A DNA stretch of 64,000 bases from Pseudoteredinibacter isoporae (GTDB lineage: Bacteria; Pseudomonadota; Gammaproteobacteria; Pseudomonadales; Cellvibrionaceae): NCBI RefSeq assembly GCF_011602085.1, contig NZ_JAAONY010000002.1, positions 434,001-498,000 of the forward strand, given 5' to 3'. The notes under the pieces were generated by a model. That model saw only the letters and a program-made list of their open reading frames with translations, was not told the DNA's origin and searched no databases. Below, one piece after another: positions 1-9,161 of this stretch. The translations under genes were made by a program, and so were the position numbers. How positions within the stretch are numbered: position 1 is the first letter of the stretch; every line of letters starts with the position of its first letter.

Positions 1-69
1 AAAATACTGAAACAGGTTTCGCTCGTCAGCCAGACATGCCAATACCTCGTCTACCAATGATGCTTCCAT
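1..69 (-). CDS. N-terminal fragment of an unidentified protein, cut by the window edge
   Basis: On the minus strand an ATG at 69 opens a frame of 23 codons that runs off the window (begins MEASLVDEVL). It is preceded by a GGATAAAGG-like ribosome-binding stretch. It lies 120 nt downstream of rtcB in the same direction, so it may be co-transcribed with it. The visible part is too short to identify a family. Confidence 0.4.
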   Translation of the reverse strand, partial: MEASLVDEVLACLADERNLFQYF

Positions 70-189
70 GGTGATTACCTTTATCCAAAATAAAATGCTT
101 ATGTTCGGTTCTGAAACCGTTTCGCTTTTTCATGGTTCTTCCTTGTTTAAGGGTTATTTACGCAGTTAACGATCATCATGTTCATTGGC

Positions 190-1398
190 TTAGCCTTTGA
201 TACACAGCACTTGTTTCAAGGTGTACAGCACCTCGACCAGATCACTCTGGTTTTCCATTACGACATCAATGTCTTTATAGGCACCTGGAATTTCGTCCAG
301 TACGCCCTTGTCCTTACGGCACTCCACTCCCTGGGTTTGTGCCAACAGGTCTTCTCTCTTAAAGCGGCGACGCGCTTCGGTACGACTCATCTGACGACCG
401 GCACCGTGGGCACAGGAGCAGAAGGATTCTTCCTGTCCCTTACCGCGAACAATGTAAGAGCGAGCCCCCATACTGCCCGGAATAATGCCAAGATCGCCGT
501 TACCAGCACGTATCGCACCTTTACGGGTGACATACACTTGTTCACCGTAATGCTGCTCCAACGAGACGTAGTTGTGGTGGCAGTTAATCGCCTTGCTTTC
601 CAATGTAAAGTCAGGCAACAAAGGACGAATCGCTCGCAACACCAGATTGAACATCTCCTCCCGATTAATGCGCGCGTACTCCTGAGCCCAAGCTACCGCC
701 TCCCAATAATCGTCGAAGTGCTGACTGCCCTCGGTAAAATACGCCAGATCCCGATCCGGTATATTTTGCCAATTACGCTGCAGATCTTTCTTCGCAAGCT
801 GGATAAAGTATCGACCAATCGCATTGCCGATACCTCGGCTCCCCGAATGCAACATTAACCAGACGTCGTCACTTTCATCGAAACACAGCTCAATAAAGTG
901 GTTTCCGCTTCCCAGGGTGCCCAACTGTTTTACCCAAGTCTGCTGAGGCTGTTTCAACATTTTCAACAAGGTTGGATGCTTCTCAAACAAGCGTTGAATA
1001 CCCGGCTCCAAAAAACGGCAAGCCGAGGTTCGGGCCGATATCATTTTGTGAGCTCTGGCTCCAACCGGCACCGCCCTTTCAATCTCGTCTCGAATTCGTC
1101 TGAGATTATCCGGTAGCTGAGACGCCTTAATCGTCAGTTTTGCAGCGACCATGCCACAACCAATATCCACACCAACAGCAGCGGGAATAATCGCAGCTTT
1201 CGTGGGAATCACCGAACCTACGGTCGCACCAATACCCGCATGCACATCCGGCATTGCCGCGATATGCGAGTGAATAAACGGCAGTTGAGACAGATTTTTT
1301 AACTGGCTCAGTGCTGTCTGTTCCACATCACGGGTGTATATTTTTACTGGCTTATGTGAATTTTTCGCGCCAGCATTCAATTCCATTTTTACAGGCAT
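190..1398 (-). CDS. rtcB: RtcB family RNA ligase (3'-phosphate / 5'-hydroxyl RNA splicing ligase)
   Basis: GTP- and Mn2+-dependent ligase that joins RNA 2',3'-cyclic phosphate or 3'-phosphate ends to 5'-OH ends; cytoplasmic RNA repair. The 402-aa length matches the short E. coli type (about 408 aa). Family signatures are visible throughout: PDVHAGIGATVG near residue 50; GVDIGCGM with the metal-binding Cys at about 81; GSGNHF with His at about 167; HSGSRGIG with His at about 184; NCHHNY at about 272-277; and CAHGAGRQMSR with the candidate guanylated His at about 331. All expected Mn ligands and the nucleophile are present, so it should be active. The ATG at 1398 is the natural start. No rtcA or rtcR homologue is seen next to it; a co-directional unknown gene begins 120 nt downstream. 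Confidence 0.96.
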   Translation of the reverse strand: MPVKMELNAGAKNSHKPVKIYTRDVEQTALSQLKNLSQLPFIHSHIAAMPDVHAGIGATVGSVIPTKAAIIPAAVGVDIGCGMVAAKLTIKASQLPDNLRRIRDEIERAVPVGARAHKMISARTSACRFLEPGIQRLFEKHPTLLKMLKQPQQTWVKQLGTLGSGNHFIELCFDESDDVWLMLHSGSRGIGNAIGRYFIQLAKKDLQRNWQNIPDRDLAYFTEGSQHFDDYWEAVAWAQEYARINREEMFNLVLRAIRPLLPDFTLESKAINCHHNYVSLEQHYGEQVYVTRKGAIRAGNGDLGIIPGSMGARSYIVRGKGQEESFCSCAHGAGRQMSRTEARRRFKREDLLAQTQGVECRKDKGVLDEIPGAYKDIDVVMENQSDLVEVLYTLKQVLCIKG

Positions 1399-1909
1399 AA
1401 TAAATCCCTACCCCTGAACTACAGGGCATAATTTCATACTTGCCTTCCAAGCTTGGACTAAAACGAAAAAGCCCCGGCTGTTTCCAGCCAGGGCTTTTTA
1501 AAAGCAGGTTCTGTGCTGGAAGGCATAACAAAAAGCCTTCCAAGCGCAAGCACTTAAAAGACTATCCTTTATAACTCGGTAATGGTTTCATTTAAGTGCT
1601 CCTCATATGCAGGATCAGCGCCAAAGGCCTGATCAATAATTGACTGCGGTGAATAATAGTGTCCAGATTTTTAAAGTCAACCGATATTTTCAGTTTTCAT
1701 AAAACATTCATCCTATTCCTCGCATACAAGATATTGATCAAATTTGAAAACATCCACATGCCCCACTTTATTTTCTGGCCCAAACTATCCATGGATTGAC
1801 TCAAACTGACACGCCCCTCTTTCTCAAACTTCGTACTGTTCCCGAACCATAATAAATTTACCCATAGCTCAACGGTGATTGAGCTGAATTAGGTAAGCAG
1901 AGGAACAGA
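1399..1909. other. Intergenic region between rtcB and the TonB receptor gene
   Basis: About 510 nt without a credible gene, separating two divergently transcribed genes. It holds a strong GC-rich hairpin (1465-1502) and a second hairpin of 8 bp, TGGAAGGC/GCCTTCCA, at 1517-1542. A third copy of the same arm, TGCCTTCCA, is at 1441-1449. The rest (1560-1890) is AT-rich and presumably carries the receptor promoter. A purine-rich ribosome-binding site, AGAGGAACAG, precedes the ATG at 1910. Confidence 0.6.
1465..1502. terminator. Bidirectional terminator-like hairpin upstream of rtcB
   Basis: The sequence AAAAAGCCC-CGGCTG, a TTTC loop, then CAGCC-AGGGCTTTTT forms a strong stem with A-runs on one side and T-runs on the other. 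It can therefore act in either direction. It sits 67 nt upstream of the rtcB start rather than behind a gene, so it may be an attenuator in the rtcB leader, or the terminator of a lost minus-strand gene. Confidence 0.65.
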
Positions 1910-4276
1910 ATGATTTCACACCATAAGAAAAAGGTGATTCCCGCAATAATCGCCGCGAGTAGCCCACTCATAGCAACCCCCTCTCTGGCACAGAGCCCAG
2001 CCTTAGCCATTGAAGAAGTTATTGTTACCGCTCAGCGACGTGAACAGAGTTTGCAGGACGTACCCGTATCGGTAAAAGCGCTGGGCGCGGACCAACTGGC
2101 GCAAAACAGTGTTAATGATATTTCTGATATCGGAAAACTGACGCCAGGTTTATCCTTTAGCAGCACCGCCAACCCCGATACCGAAATCGCCATTCGCGGT
2201 ATTTCCACCGCTACCGTCAGCGCGGGCGTTGAACAAAGCACCGCACTTTACTTGGATGGCGTGTATCTTGGCAGGGGCTTTGATCTCGTTGGAGATTTGC
2301 TTGATGTTGAACGTGTGGAAGTTCTTCGTGGCCCACAAGGTACCTTATTTGGCCGCAATGCGGCAGCGGGTGCCGTAAACATCACGACGGCTGCACCACA
2401 AGACAATCTGCAGGGAAAGCTCAAAGTTGCCTATGGCTCCAAAAGCCTGAAATCATTCCAGGGGCTCGGCAATATCCCCCTGGTCGATGATTCATTGCTG
2501 TTGCGCCTGAACGCTTCCTTTCGAGAACGCGATGGCTGGCTGAAAAACACAAGCCCAGGAAATGAGGAAGATTTCTATCAACAAAAACGCAACAGCTTAC
2601 GTTCCAAATTACTCTGGCACGCCAGCGATGAACTCAGTGTACAACTAACCGCCGATCATTATAAACAGGACGATACTCGCAGTGCTTTCATAGTAACCCG
2701 CGTAGGTTCTGCTGGCCCACTCGGCATCACCGGTGTTAATCCCGAGGGTATTGAAGCCAAAGGCACCAACAATCAAGCCATTGTGCTTGATAATGGCCTA
2801 CCGCGCACGGTGCCACCTAAACTGAAGCGGGAATCGTCGGGCATTTCCCTTAAGACGGATTGGGAGATCAACGATGATTTCTCACTTACTTCGGTCAGTT
2901 CCTATCGCCGCAGTGATTTGGATACCGGCACACCCTCCAATGGATTACTCAGTGTCCCCTCGATTCACGGTCCGTTGATCACCTCGTTTTATGTGCGTAA
3001 CCTAAAAGTGGATAACAAGGAATTCAATCAGGAGTTTCGCCTTCAATCCATCACCGAAAACCTGGATTGGTTTGTCGGCGTGAATTATTTCTATGGTGAT
3101 GTGAACGAACGCAGTGACTTTGCTTTGCCGGCTTTCGCTATAGCCGGTGTTCCCGGTGTGATTGGAAATTTTGGTGACAACCGATCAGATGTCACTATCA
3201 AGACTCACAGTCTTGCCCTCTTCGCAGATGCGGTAATACAACTGGGAAATGATTGGCAACTGGCGACCGGTCTGCGCTACTCCTATGATGAAAAACGCGT
3301 ACATCACCATGCTGCCCTCTCAAGGGCTCCCGTCTTTACCGCCATATCTGATGGCAATTTTCTGTACGGACTCGATGGTCAGCCTGCCTTTAAGAGTCGT
3401 GATACAGAAAGCTGGAACAACCTCTCAGGAAGGCTGGTGGCCGATTACACCATCAACGACGATGCCACGTTTTATGCCGGCTTTAGCCAGGGATATAAGG
3501 CTGGCGGTTACAATTCCGTTGTTGCTACAGGGCAGGACCCCGCCGACACATTTGATCAAGAGAAAGCCAATAGCTTTGAAAGTGGTATTAAATCTGACTG
3601 GCTGGACGGTCGCCTCAGGTTAAATGCCTCAGCGTTTTACACGCTCTATAAAAACTTTCAGTTGCAACAATCCGATCCGAATAATCCTGGGGTTGCCCTG
3701 AACCTGACGGCCGATGCCAAGACCAAAGGTCTCGAGATGGATATGACCTTCCGGGCAAGTGAAGCACTGACCCTTGGCATGAGCAGCAGCATCCTGGACG
3801 CCGAGTTCACCGAAGATACGTATTTACAGGGAATACTCGTGATCAAAAAAGGTCAGGATATGTTGCGTGCCCCCCGATTTTCAGCGGTATTCAACGCGGA
3901 TTATGTCTGGAATCTGACAAACAATTTCTCACTGCGCCTCACTGCCAACTATATTCACAATGGTCGCCAACGCATTGCCAACGACGTACCCGAAACGCTC
4001 ACGGCGGCGTCAGGCAATGCCTTGGCCTTCAGCGAAGCTGATCTGCAGTCGAACAGTTATAACTTACTTAATGCAAAACTTACGCTTCAGCCCGCAGATG
4101 ACAACTGGAGTTTATCCCTATGGGGAACAAATCTGGGCGATGAAGCCTTTCGGGACGATGACCATGTTTCCATCAGCAATGCCGCCCTCCGCGCTTTGGG
4201 CACAGCCTCTACTTCGTATTCACGAAACGAACCACGAATGTTTGGCGTAGATTTTACTTATCACTTTAACCATTGA
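1910..4276 (+). CDS. TonB-dependent outer-membrane receptor
   Basis: Outer-membrane active transporter, 788 aa. The N-terminus has a Lys-rich n-region and a hydrophobic stretch ending SLAQS (about residue 28), a Sec signal peptide. A TonB-box-like EEVIVTAQRR follows at about 35-44. The plug domain (about 50-165) shows PGLSF, IRGI, VEVLRGPQGTLFGRNAAAGAVN. The remainder is a 22-strand-type beta barrel ending in a C-terminal strand, FGVDFTYHF, with an extra Asn-His at the end instead of a terminal Phe. The signature RREQSLQDVPVSV is typical of receptors from oligotrophic marine and sphingomonad-like bacteria. Substrate unknown. The downstream amine-oxidase-like gene suggests a nitrogenous compound, but this is inference from context only. 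A terminator follows at 4322-4350. Confidence 0.94.
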   Translation: MISHHKKKVIPAIIAASSPLIATPSLAQSPALAIEEVIVTAQRREQSLQDVPVSVKALGADQLAQNSVNDISDIGKLTPGLSFSSTANPDTEIAIRGISTATVSAGVEQSTALYLDGVYLGRGFDLVGDLLDVERVEVLRGPQGTLFGRNAAAGAVNITTAAPQDNLQGKLKVAYGSKSLKSFQGLGNIPLVDDSLLLRLNASFRERDGWLKNTSPGNEEDFYQQKRNSLRSKLLWHASDELSVQLTADHYKQDDTRSAFIVTRVGSAGPLGITGVNPEGIEAKGTNNQAIVLDNGLPRTVPPKLKRESSGISLKTDWEINDDFSLTSVSSYRRSDLDTGTPSNGLLSVPSIHGPLITSFYVRNLKVDNKEFNQEFRLQSITENLDWFVGVNYFYGDVNERSDFALPAFAIAGVPGVIGNFGDNRSDVTIKTHSLALFADAVIQLGNDWQLATGLRYSYDEKRVHHHAALSRAPVFTAISDGNFLYGLDGQPAFKSRDTESWNNLSGRLVADYTINDDATFYAGFSQGYKAGGYNSVVATGQDPADTFDQEKANSFESGIKSDWLDGRLRLNASAFYTLYKNFQLQQSDPNNPGVALNLTADAKTKGLEMDMTFRASEALTLGMSSSILDAEFTEDTYLQGILVIKKGQDMLRAPRFSAVFNADYVWNLTNNFSLRLTANYIHNGRQRIANDVPETLTAASGNALAFSEADLQSNSYNLLNAKLTLQPADDNWSLSLWGTNLGDEAFRDDDHVSISNAALRALGTASTSYSRNEPRMFGVDFTYHFNH

Positions 4277-4321
4277 TTCAATCGCTTACCCTCGCATCCA
4301 CATACTCTGTTCGAGGGTTTA

Positions 4322-4350
4322 GAGCTCGCTCAAAGGGCGGGCTTCTTTTT
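4322..4350 (+). terminator. Rho-independent terminator after the TonB receptor
   Basis: The stem AGCTCGC/GCGGGCT (7 bp with one G-T pair) around a short A-rich loop is followed by TCTTTTT. It starts about 45 nt after the receptor stop and separates it from the oxidoreductase gene at 4421. Confidence 0.75.
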
Positions 4351-4420
4351 CATTTGAATCAGAAGTATTTGCGGGCACCTAACATGCTCTAACCGCCGCA
4401 CAGAAAACAAGGAACTCAAT

Positions 4421-5794
4421 ATGCCCTCGACCGTTCAGGAATCCATGGCCGCTAACCATTCATTCTGGCAACACAAATACGGCAACTATCAAGCAGAACC
4501 CACCCTGCCCGCCGGCGACTATTCGGCAGACATCGTTATTGTTGGCGGCGGATTTACGGGACTGACAACCGCCCGTGAGTATTGCCGGGAAAATTCAAAT
4601 GCCAGAGTTATGCTATTGGAAGCCAGAGAAATCGGCTTTGGCGCATCCGGGCGTAACGGCGGCTTTAATATGACCTTATTCGGCCTGGAGCCTGAAGTCA
4701 CCGAATTATTCTGGGGCAAAGATCGCACTCAAAAAGCCCAGCAATATATGAAAAAAGCGGTCAATTTTGTGCGTGACCTGGTTGAGCGCGAGCAATTAGA
4801 TAGCGACTATGAGCATACAGGCATGTGGCGTTTGGCCTACAGTACGGCTCAGGAAAAACGTCTGCAAAAAACCTATCAGCTGCTGTGCGAGCTAATGGGC
4901 AAAGAAGATTATCAATACCTGAATCATGAAGCCGTTCAGAAACGCCTCAATGCCCCGAATGTTCGGGCAGCCATCGTTGAACCCGGTACCGGAATCTTCG
5001 ACCCCTGCAAGCATGTGCGGGAGCTAAAGCGATTGGCTCTGGAATCAGGTGCGGATGTTTATGAAAACACCGCGGTGACCGAGCTCAATCGCCACAGCGA
5101 TCATATTCAAATAAAAACCGCCAACGCCTCTATTCGCGCTGATAAAGTTGTTCTGGCCGTCAATGCCTGGGGTCATGCCTTTGATGCCGAAAAAAATCTG
5201 CGTAATAAACAACGTCCTATCTGGACCTATCAGATTGTTACTGAACCACTGACCGAGAAAGAGTGGAAAGACATTCGTTGGGAGGGACGCATGTCCATCG
5301 AGGACAACCGCAATTTAGTTCACTACACCCGCATTACCAAATGCGGACGAATCACCCTGGGTGGTGGCCGAGTCAATTCGGATTTTGGCACCAAAATGGA
5401 TCAATGGCATTGCGAGAAAAGCTGGCAACAACTGGAGAAGCACCTGCACTGGCTATTCCCCACCCTTAAAAATAAAGCCATTCACTACAAATGGGGCGGC
5501 GCGGTATCCGTAAATTTGAATATGACCCCGGAAATCAGCTACCTTGGGGATGAGCGCATTATCCAAGCCAGTGGTTGCATGGGTCACGGTGTCTCGCTTA
5601 CCCAATTGAACGGTCGTCTGATTACCGACCTCCTGCAAAACAAGCAAAGTGAACTTAGCGAATTCTGGATCGTCAATCGCCGAGCCATTCCCATGCCACC
5701 CGGTAATCTTTTATCGTATTTGGGTGGCAACGTAATCAGTCAAACCTTGAACGCAATGGACTGGTGGCAGGAGCGCGAGCTTGAAAAGCCCTAG
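4421..5794 (+). CDS. FAD-dependent oxidoreductase of the DAO / gamma-glutamylputrescine-oxidase-like group
   Basis: Flavin amine or amino-acid oxidase, 457 aa, probably cytoplasmic. The Rossmann dinucleotide motif VGGGFTGL is at residues about 41-48, with the ribose-binding Glu of LLEAREIG at about 67. SGRNGGF at 76-82 is characteristic of the PuuB/OrdL branch of the DAO family. The C-terminal SGCMGHGVSLT segment matches the second FAD-contact region of that family. The RBS AAGGAA lies 11 nt before the ATG. It converges on the AraC-family gene (30 nt between stops), which may regulate it. The exact substrate cannot be read from sequence; polyamine derivatives or small secondary amines are the family's usual ones. 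Confidence 0.88.
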   Translation: MPSTVQESMAANHSFWQHKYGNYQAEPTLPAGDYSADIVIVGGGFTGLTTAREYCRENSNARVMLLEAREIGFGASGRNGGFNMTLFGLEPEVTELFWGKDRTQKAQQYMKKAVNFVRDLVEREQLDSDYEHTGMWRLAYSTAQEKRLQKTYQLLCELMGKEDYQYLNHEAVQKRLNAPNVRAAIVEPGTGIFDPCKHVRELKRLALESGADVYENTAVTELNRHSDHIQIKTANASIRADKVVLAVNAWGHAFDAEKNLRNKQRPIWTYQIVTEPLTEKEWKDIRWEGRMSIEDNRNLVHYTRITKCGRITLGGGRVNSDFGTKMDQWHCEKSWQQLEKHLHWLFPTLKNKAIHYKWGGAVSVNLNMTPEISYLGDERIIQASGCMGHGVSLTQLNGRLITDLLQNKQSELSEFWIVNRRAIPMPPGNLLSYLGGNVISQTLNAMDWWQERELEKP

Positions 5795-5824
5795 CTTACA
5801 GGCTTCGGCAGGCTCTGGCGCAAA

Positions 5825-6844
5825 CTAGCTTCGCTGTTGCGCCTGGGCTTGCTGTCGATATTGCCCGGGCGTTAAACGAGTTGCGTTTTTAAAGGAACGA
5901 CTGAATGCGGTGGCGTCGGCAAAGCCCAATTCAAGCGCAATTGCTGTGGTATTCCAACGCTGTTCACTCAGCAATCGTTTGGCGTTCGCCGTTAAAATTT
6001 CCTCTTTGATTTCCCGAAAGCCGGTCCCCATATTGCCAAGGTGTCGGGTCAGCGTACGACGCGACATATTCATCAAACGCGCCACCTCTTCCGCCTGACA
6101 ATGTTCCGTACCCAGCATCGCATTAATGTAAAAATGGGTGTGGGCCAAGATGGTTTCCTCGCGTAACACATTATCCATCAAGTTTTCCAGCTGAGTGGTG
6201 AAGCGCCGCCGGGACAAAGGGTCCCGCCCGGCAATTTCAATATCCAGATCATCACTGTGGTACAGAATGCTGTTATCGGCATGATCGAAAATCACATTGC
6301 AGGCGAAAATTTCCTGATGTAAGTCAGTGTTGTCCGGTTTCGGGTGAGTAAACGTCACCTCCAAAGGCTTCCAGTCATTGCCAATGGCTTCACGGGCACC
6401 TGCAACCAGAAACCCCAATGTCAGCTCCACATCCTGGCGTGCAGACTCCCCCATCGGCAGGGTCACATCACAGCTTAATCGTCCCACTCTTGGAGATTCG
6501 TCAAAAGCGATACGAACACACTGGGTCACCAAAGGGTGAAAACGCTGGATTGCCCGTAACGTCTCACGCATGGTTGCGAAGTGATACGCCGCCTGGCTCA
6601 CAGGTCCCCAATCCCCGGGGGACATATAGGAAGATAACTCCAATCCCAGATTTGGACGTCCCAAACGCTCGGCAGCCCAGCTCAGCAAATGCACATAGTC
6701 CACAAACGCAATGCGATTAACCTGCTCCAGATCAGTATCAACGGGTAAACGGGCAGCACTCGCAATCGCTTCACTGTCGAGGGGAATGTTCAACAAATAG
6801 CGAATCAGCCAGGCTGTGTGAATCTCGGGAATTTGCGTTTTCAT
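5825..6844 (-). CDS. AraC-family transcriptional regulator with N-terminal arabinose-binding-like domain
   Basis: Helix-turn-helix activator. Residues about 20-200 (counted from the ATG) resemble the PF12625 ligand-sensing domain found in OruR/ArgR-like and catabolic regulators. The last about 100 residues carry the double HTH of the AraC family, with EEVARLMNMSRRTLTRHL for the first helix pair and the conserved GFADATAFSRSFKNATRLTPGQYR for the second. I take the ATG at 6844 (MKTQIPEIH) as start, giving 339 aa, the usual family length. An in-frame TTG at 6886 would add 14 residues and has no better ribosome-binding site. It is divergent from the MOSC-fusion gene and convergent with the flavin oxidase, so either is a candidate target. 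Confidence 0.9.
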   Translation of the reverse strand: MKTQIPEIHTAWLIRYLLNIPLDSEAIASAARLPVDTDLEQVNRIAFVDYVHLLSWAAERLGRPNLGLELSSYMSPGDWGPVSQAAYHFATMRETLRAIQRFHPLVTQCVRIAFDESPRVGRLSCDVTLPMGESARQDVELTLGFLVAGAREAIGNDWKPLEVTFTHPKPDNTDLHQEIFACNVIFDHADNSILYHSDDLDIEIAGRDPLSRRRFTTQLENLMDNVLREETILAHTHFYINAMLGTEHCQAEEVARLMNMSRRTLTRHLGNMGTGFREIKEEILTANAKRLLSEQRWNTTAIALELGFADATAFSRSFKNATRLTPGQYRQQAQAQQRS

Positions 6845-7032
6845 AAGCGCATAGTAGCTCGCCAAGGCAAAAGAAAAACCCTTCAAACGCCAACTTGGCT
6901 CAAAATGTCAATATATTCTTTAAGCGCCCCCATATCATGAGTAAACCCGTAAGCGGGCCAATTCGCGCTAAATAACGGCAACAAATAACAGCGATACCGT
7001 GTAAGAAAATCAGAAAAACAAAGAAGGGTTCT
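6845..7032. promoter_or_regulatory. Divergent promoter region between the AraC regulator and the MOSC-reductase gene
   Basis: This 188-nt AT-rich stretch lies between two divergent starts and must carry promoters in both directions. It is the natural place for an AraC-type operator. I could not pick out convincing -35/-10 boxes or direct repeats by eye. The plus-strand gene has a clear GAAGGG ribosome-binding site just before 7033. Confidence 0.45.
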
Positions 7033-9144
7033 ATGGCGATTGTCGGTAAAATCAAGGAAATCTGGCGCTACCCCGTGAAGTCCATGTTCGGTGAAAAACA
7101 ATCCAGCGCCGAACTTTCACCCATGGGCTTTGCCGATGATCGCTGCTGGGCAGTACGCGACGAAGCCAGTGGTCAGCTTGTTGGCGGCAAAAAGATTCCC
7201 AAACTGATGACACTCAAAGCGCGCTACCGTCAGCTGCCCAGCGCGGGTTTTGACAAAGCGAGCGACGCCAAGGTAGAAATCGAATTCCCGGATGGTCGAG
7301 TGCTGTCCAGTGATGATCCTTATGCCTCCGCCGTACTTTCTATGTATCTTGGCCGGGAAGTCAGCTTGCAGTCACGCCAACCCGCTTCTCACAAGGAACT
7401 TTATAAGTTGTCCAAGGTGATGACGCCGACTGAACTGCGTTATGCCCTGGGCATGAAACCCGATGACCCGGCGCCGGATTTTTCCTCGTTTTCCCTATCA
7501 CTGCTATCAACGGTCTCACAATACGTCACCCCGCCGGGCACATTTTACGATGTGTATCCATTGCACTTTATGACCACCGCGGCATTGGAAGACATGCGAC
7601 GTTATTATCCCAAAGGTGACTTTCGAGCAGAGCGCTATCGACCAAGCTTTTTGATTGAAACCCAAACCGGTATTGAAGGCATTGTCGAAAACAAATGGCG
7701 CGGCCGTGACCTGCGCATTGGCGATGCTGTTATTCACTGTAATCACCCCACCATTCGTTGCTCCATGCCCGGTGCCGAACAGCCAGGTATGGAAAAAGAC
7801 CCACAAATACCACGGGCGGTTCTGCAACACGCCAACCAGCATTTGGGGGCTTATGGCACACCTAAATTGTGTAAAACCATTCGGGTCGGTGACGACGTCG
7901 AATTGCTGCCCGCACACTCCAAAGTGTTCTACAGCCTGGGAGCGGTGCAGCGCAAAGTTAAAAGCGCACTGTTGACCCAATTGACTAAACTCGCAGAAAA
8001 GCAGGAAAAGAAAGAACTGGAACAAGCGAAAGCCCAACAGACGCAAACCCTTCTTGCCGAGAAAAGCGCACCTCCGGGCTATCGAGAAGTCGTTTTGGTT
8101 CGCAAAGTTATTGAAGCCGAAGGCATTCAGTCTTTTTATTTCAGAGATGCCCAAGGGAACAAGCTACCCGATTTTGTTCCAGGGCAACATATTGTTGTCG
8201 CCCTGCCCCAGGACAATTGTGATGCGGCCCTTAAAATTGACAGTGGTATTAAATCCCCTTTGTTTATTTATCGCTCCTATACCCTGTCAGATACCTCACG
8301 GCATTACCGACATTATCGCATTTCTGTAAAATGCGATCTCACCGAGAAAACATCCCCAGACAGCGCCTCTGCCTATCTGCACAAGCAACTCAATGTCGGC
8401 GATCATTTCTATATTCGAGGCCCCGCAGGCCAGTTTGCCGTTGTACCCAGCGATACCAGACCATTGGTTTTAGTCAGCACAGGTATTGGCATCACGCCGT
8501 TTTTATCCATTCTGAAAACGCTGGTTCGAGACAACCCTGAGCGTACTGTCCATTTGATTCATGGTATACGCAGCCTGGAGAACTATGCATTTAAGGAGGA
8601 GCTGGAAGAGTGCCAAAACAGCTTAAGCAACTTCAAGCTGCAACTCTTTATCAGCCAGCCTGAAGACTATAATCTTGATTCCTATATGGCCCGCGGTCGC
8701 TTATCGGTGGGTAGTATTCTTGAGAACCTGGAATGTTCAACAAGGCGAGATGCCGAATTTTACTTCTGTGGCACGCCTGAATTCAGCCAGCAAATGCACG
8801 ACGGATTCCTGGACGCGGGTATTTCAAAAGATCGCATCCATACCGAAAGCTTTGGTGCCTCACTGATTAACCAATCCTCTGAAAATCAGGAACGCTACAA
8901 GATTAAGTTAGCCGTCAGTCAGCGAGAACTGGAATGGAATCCAGCACAGGAAAACTTATTGAGCTTCTGTGAGGACAATGGCATCAATATCGCGTCGGGC
9001 TGCCGCTATGGTGCCTGCCACGCTTGTCAGGCGACACTTCTGAATGGAAGTGTCAGCTTTCCGGAGGAGCTGCAAATGCCCGAAGATAACAAAGTGTTAC
9101 TTTGCTCGGCACGTCCCAGCTCTGACCTGGAACTGGAATTGTAA
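7033..9144 (+). CDS. Three-module MOSC / ferredoxin-NAD(P)H reductase / [2Fe-2S] ferredoxin fusion protein
   Basis: Predicted self-contained molybdenum-cofactor reductase, 703 aa. Residues 1-110 are a MOSC N-terminal beta-barrel (KEIWRYPVKSM start). Residues about 130-300 are a MOSC domain with the conserved cofactor-type Cys in PTIRCSMPG (about 242), as in YcbX and mARC. A Lys/Glu/Gln-rich linker (about 318-345) leads to an FNR-type module: FAD motif RSYTLSD at about 414 and NAD(P)-binding STGIGITPFLS at about 481. The C-terminal 85 residues form a plant-type ferredoxin, with Cys spacing CX4CX2C in GCRYGACHAC and the fourth Cys in LLCSARP. E. coli YcbX has only MOSC plus ferredoxin, so here the electron-supplying reductase is fused in. 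N-hydroxylated compounds are the known substrates of this group; the substrate here is not known. A membrane haem protein follows 17 nt downstream. Confidence 0.9.
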   Translation: MAIVGKIKEIWRYPVKSMFGEKQSSAELSPMGFADDRCWAVRDEASGQLVGGKKIPKLMTLKARYRQLPSAGFDKASDAKVEIEFPDGRVLSSDDPYASAVLSMYLGREVSLQSRQPASHKELYKLSKVMTPTELRYALGMKPDDPAPDFSSFSLSLLSTVSQYVTPPGTFYDVYPLHFMTTAALEDMRRYYPKGDFRAERYRPSFLIETQTGIEGIVENKWRGRDLRIGDAVIHCNHPTIRCSMPGAEQPGMEKDPQIPRAVLQHANQHLGAYGTPKLCKTIRVGDDVELLPAHSKVFYSLGAVQRKVKSALLTQLTKLAEKQEKKELEQAKAQQTQTLLAEKSAPPGYREVVLVRKVIEAEGIQSFYFRDAQGNKLPDFVPGQHIVVALPQDNCDAALKIDSGIKSPLFIYRSYTLSDTSRHYRHYRISVKCDLTEKTSPDSASAYLHKQLNVGDHFYIRGPAGQFAVVPSDTRPLVLVSTGIGITPFLSILKTLVRDNPERTVHLIHGIRSLENYAFKEELEECQNSLSNFKLQLFISQPEDYNLDSYMARGRLSVGSILENLECSTRRDAEFYFCGTPEFSQQMHDGFLDAGISKDRIHTESFGASLINQSSENQERYKIKLAVSQRELEWNPAQENLLSFCEDNGINIASGCRYGACHACQATLLNGSVSFPEELQMPEDNKVLLCSARPSSDLELEL

Positions 9145-9161
9145 GCTTTAGCGAGAAAACC

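Noticed and set aside
178-858. 226-codon plus-strand frame over rtcB
   Set aside because: It is the shadow of a perfectly conserved rtcB on the other strand.
1352-1549. 65-codon minus-strand frame overlapping the rtcB start
   Set aside because: It covers two hairpins and the rtcB leader, and has no plausible start signal or conserved motif.
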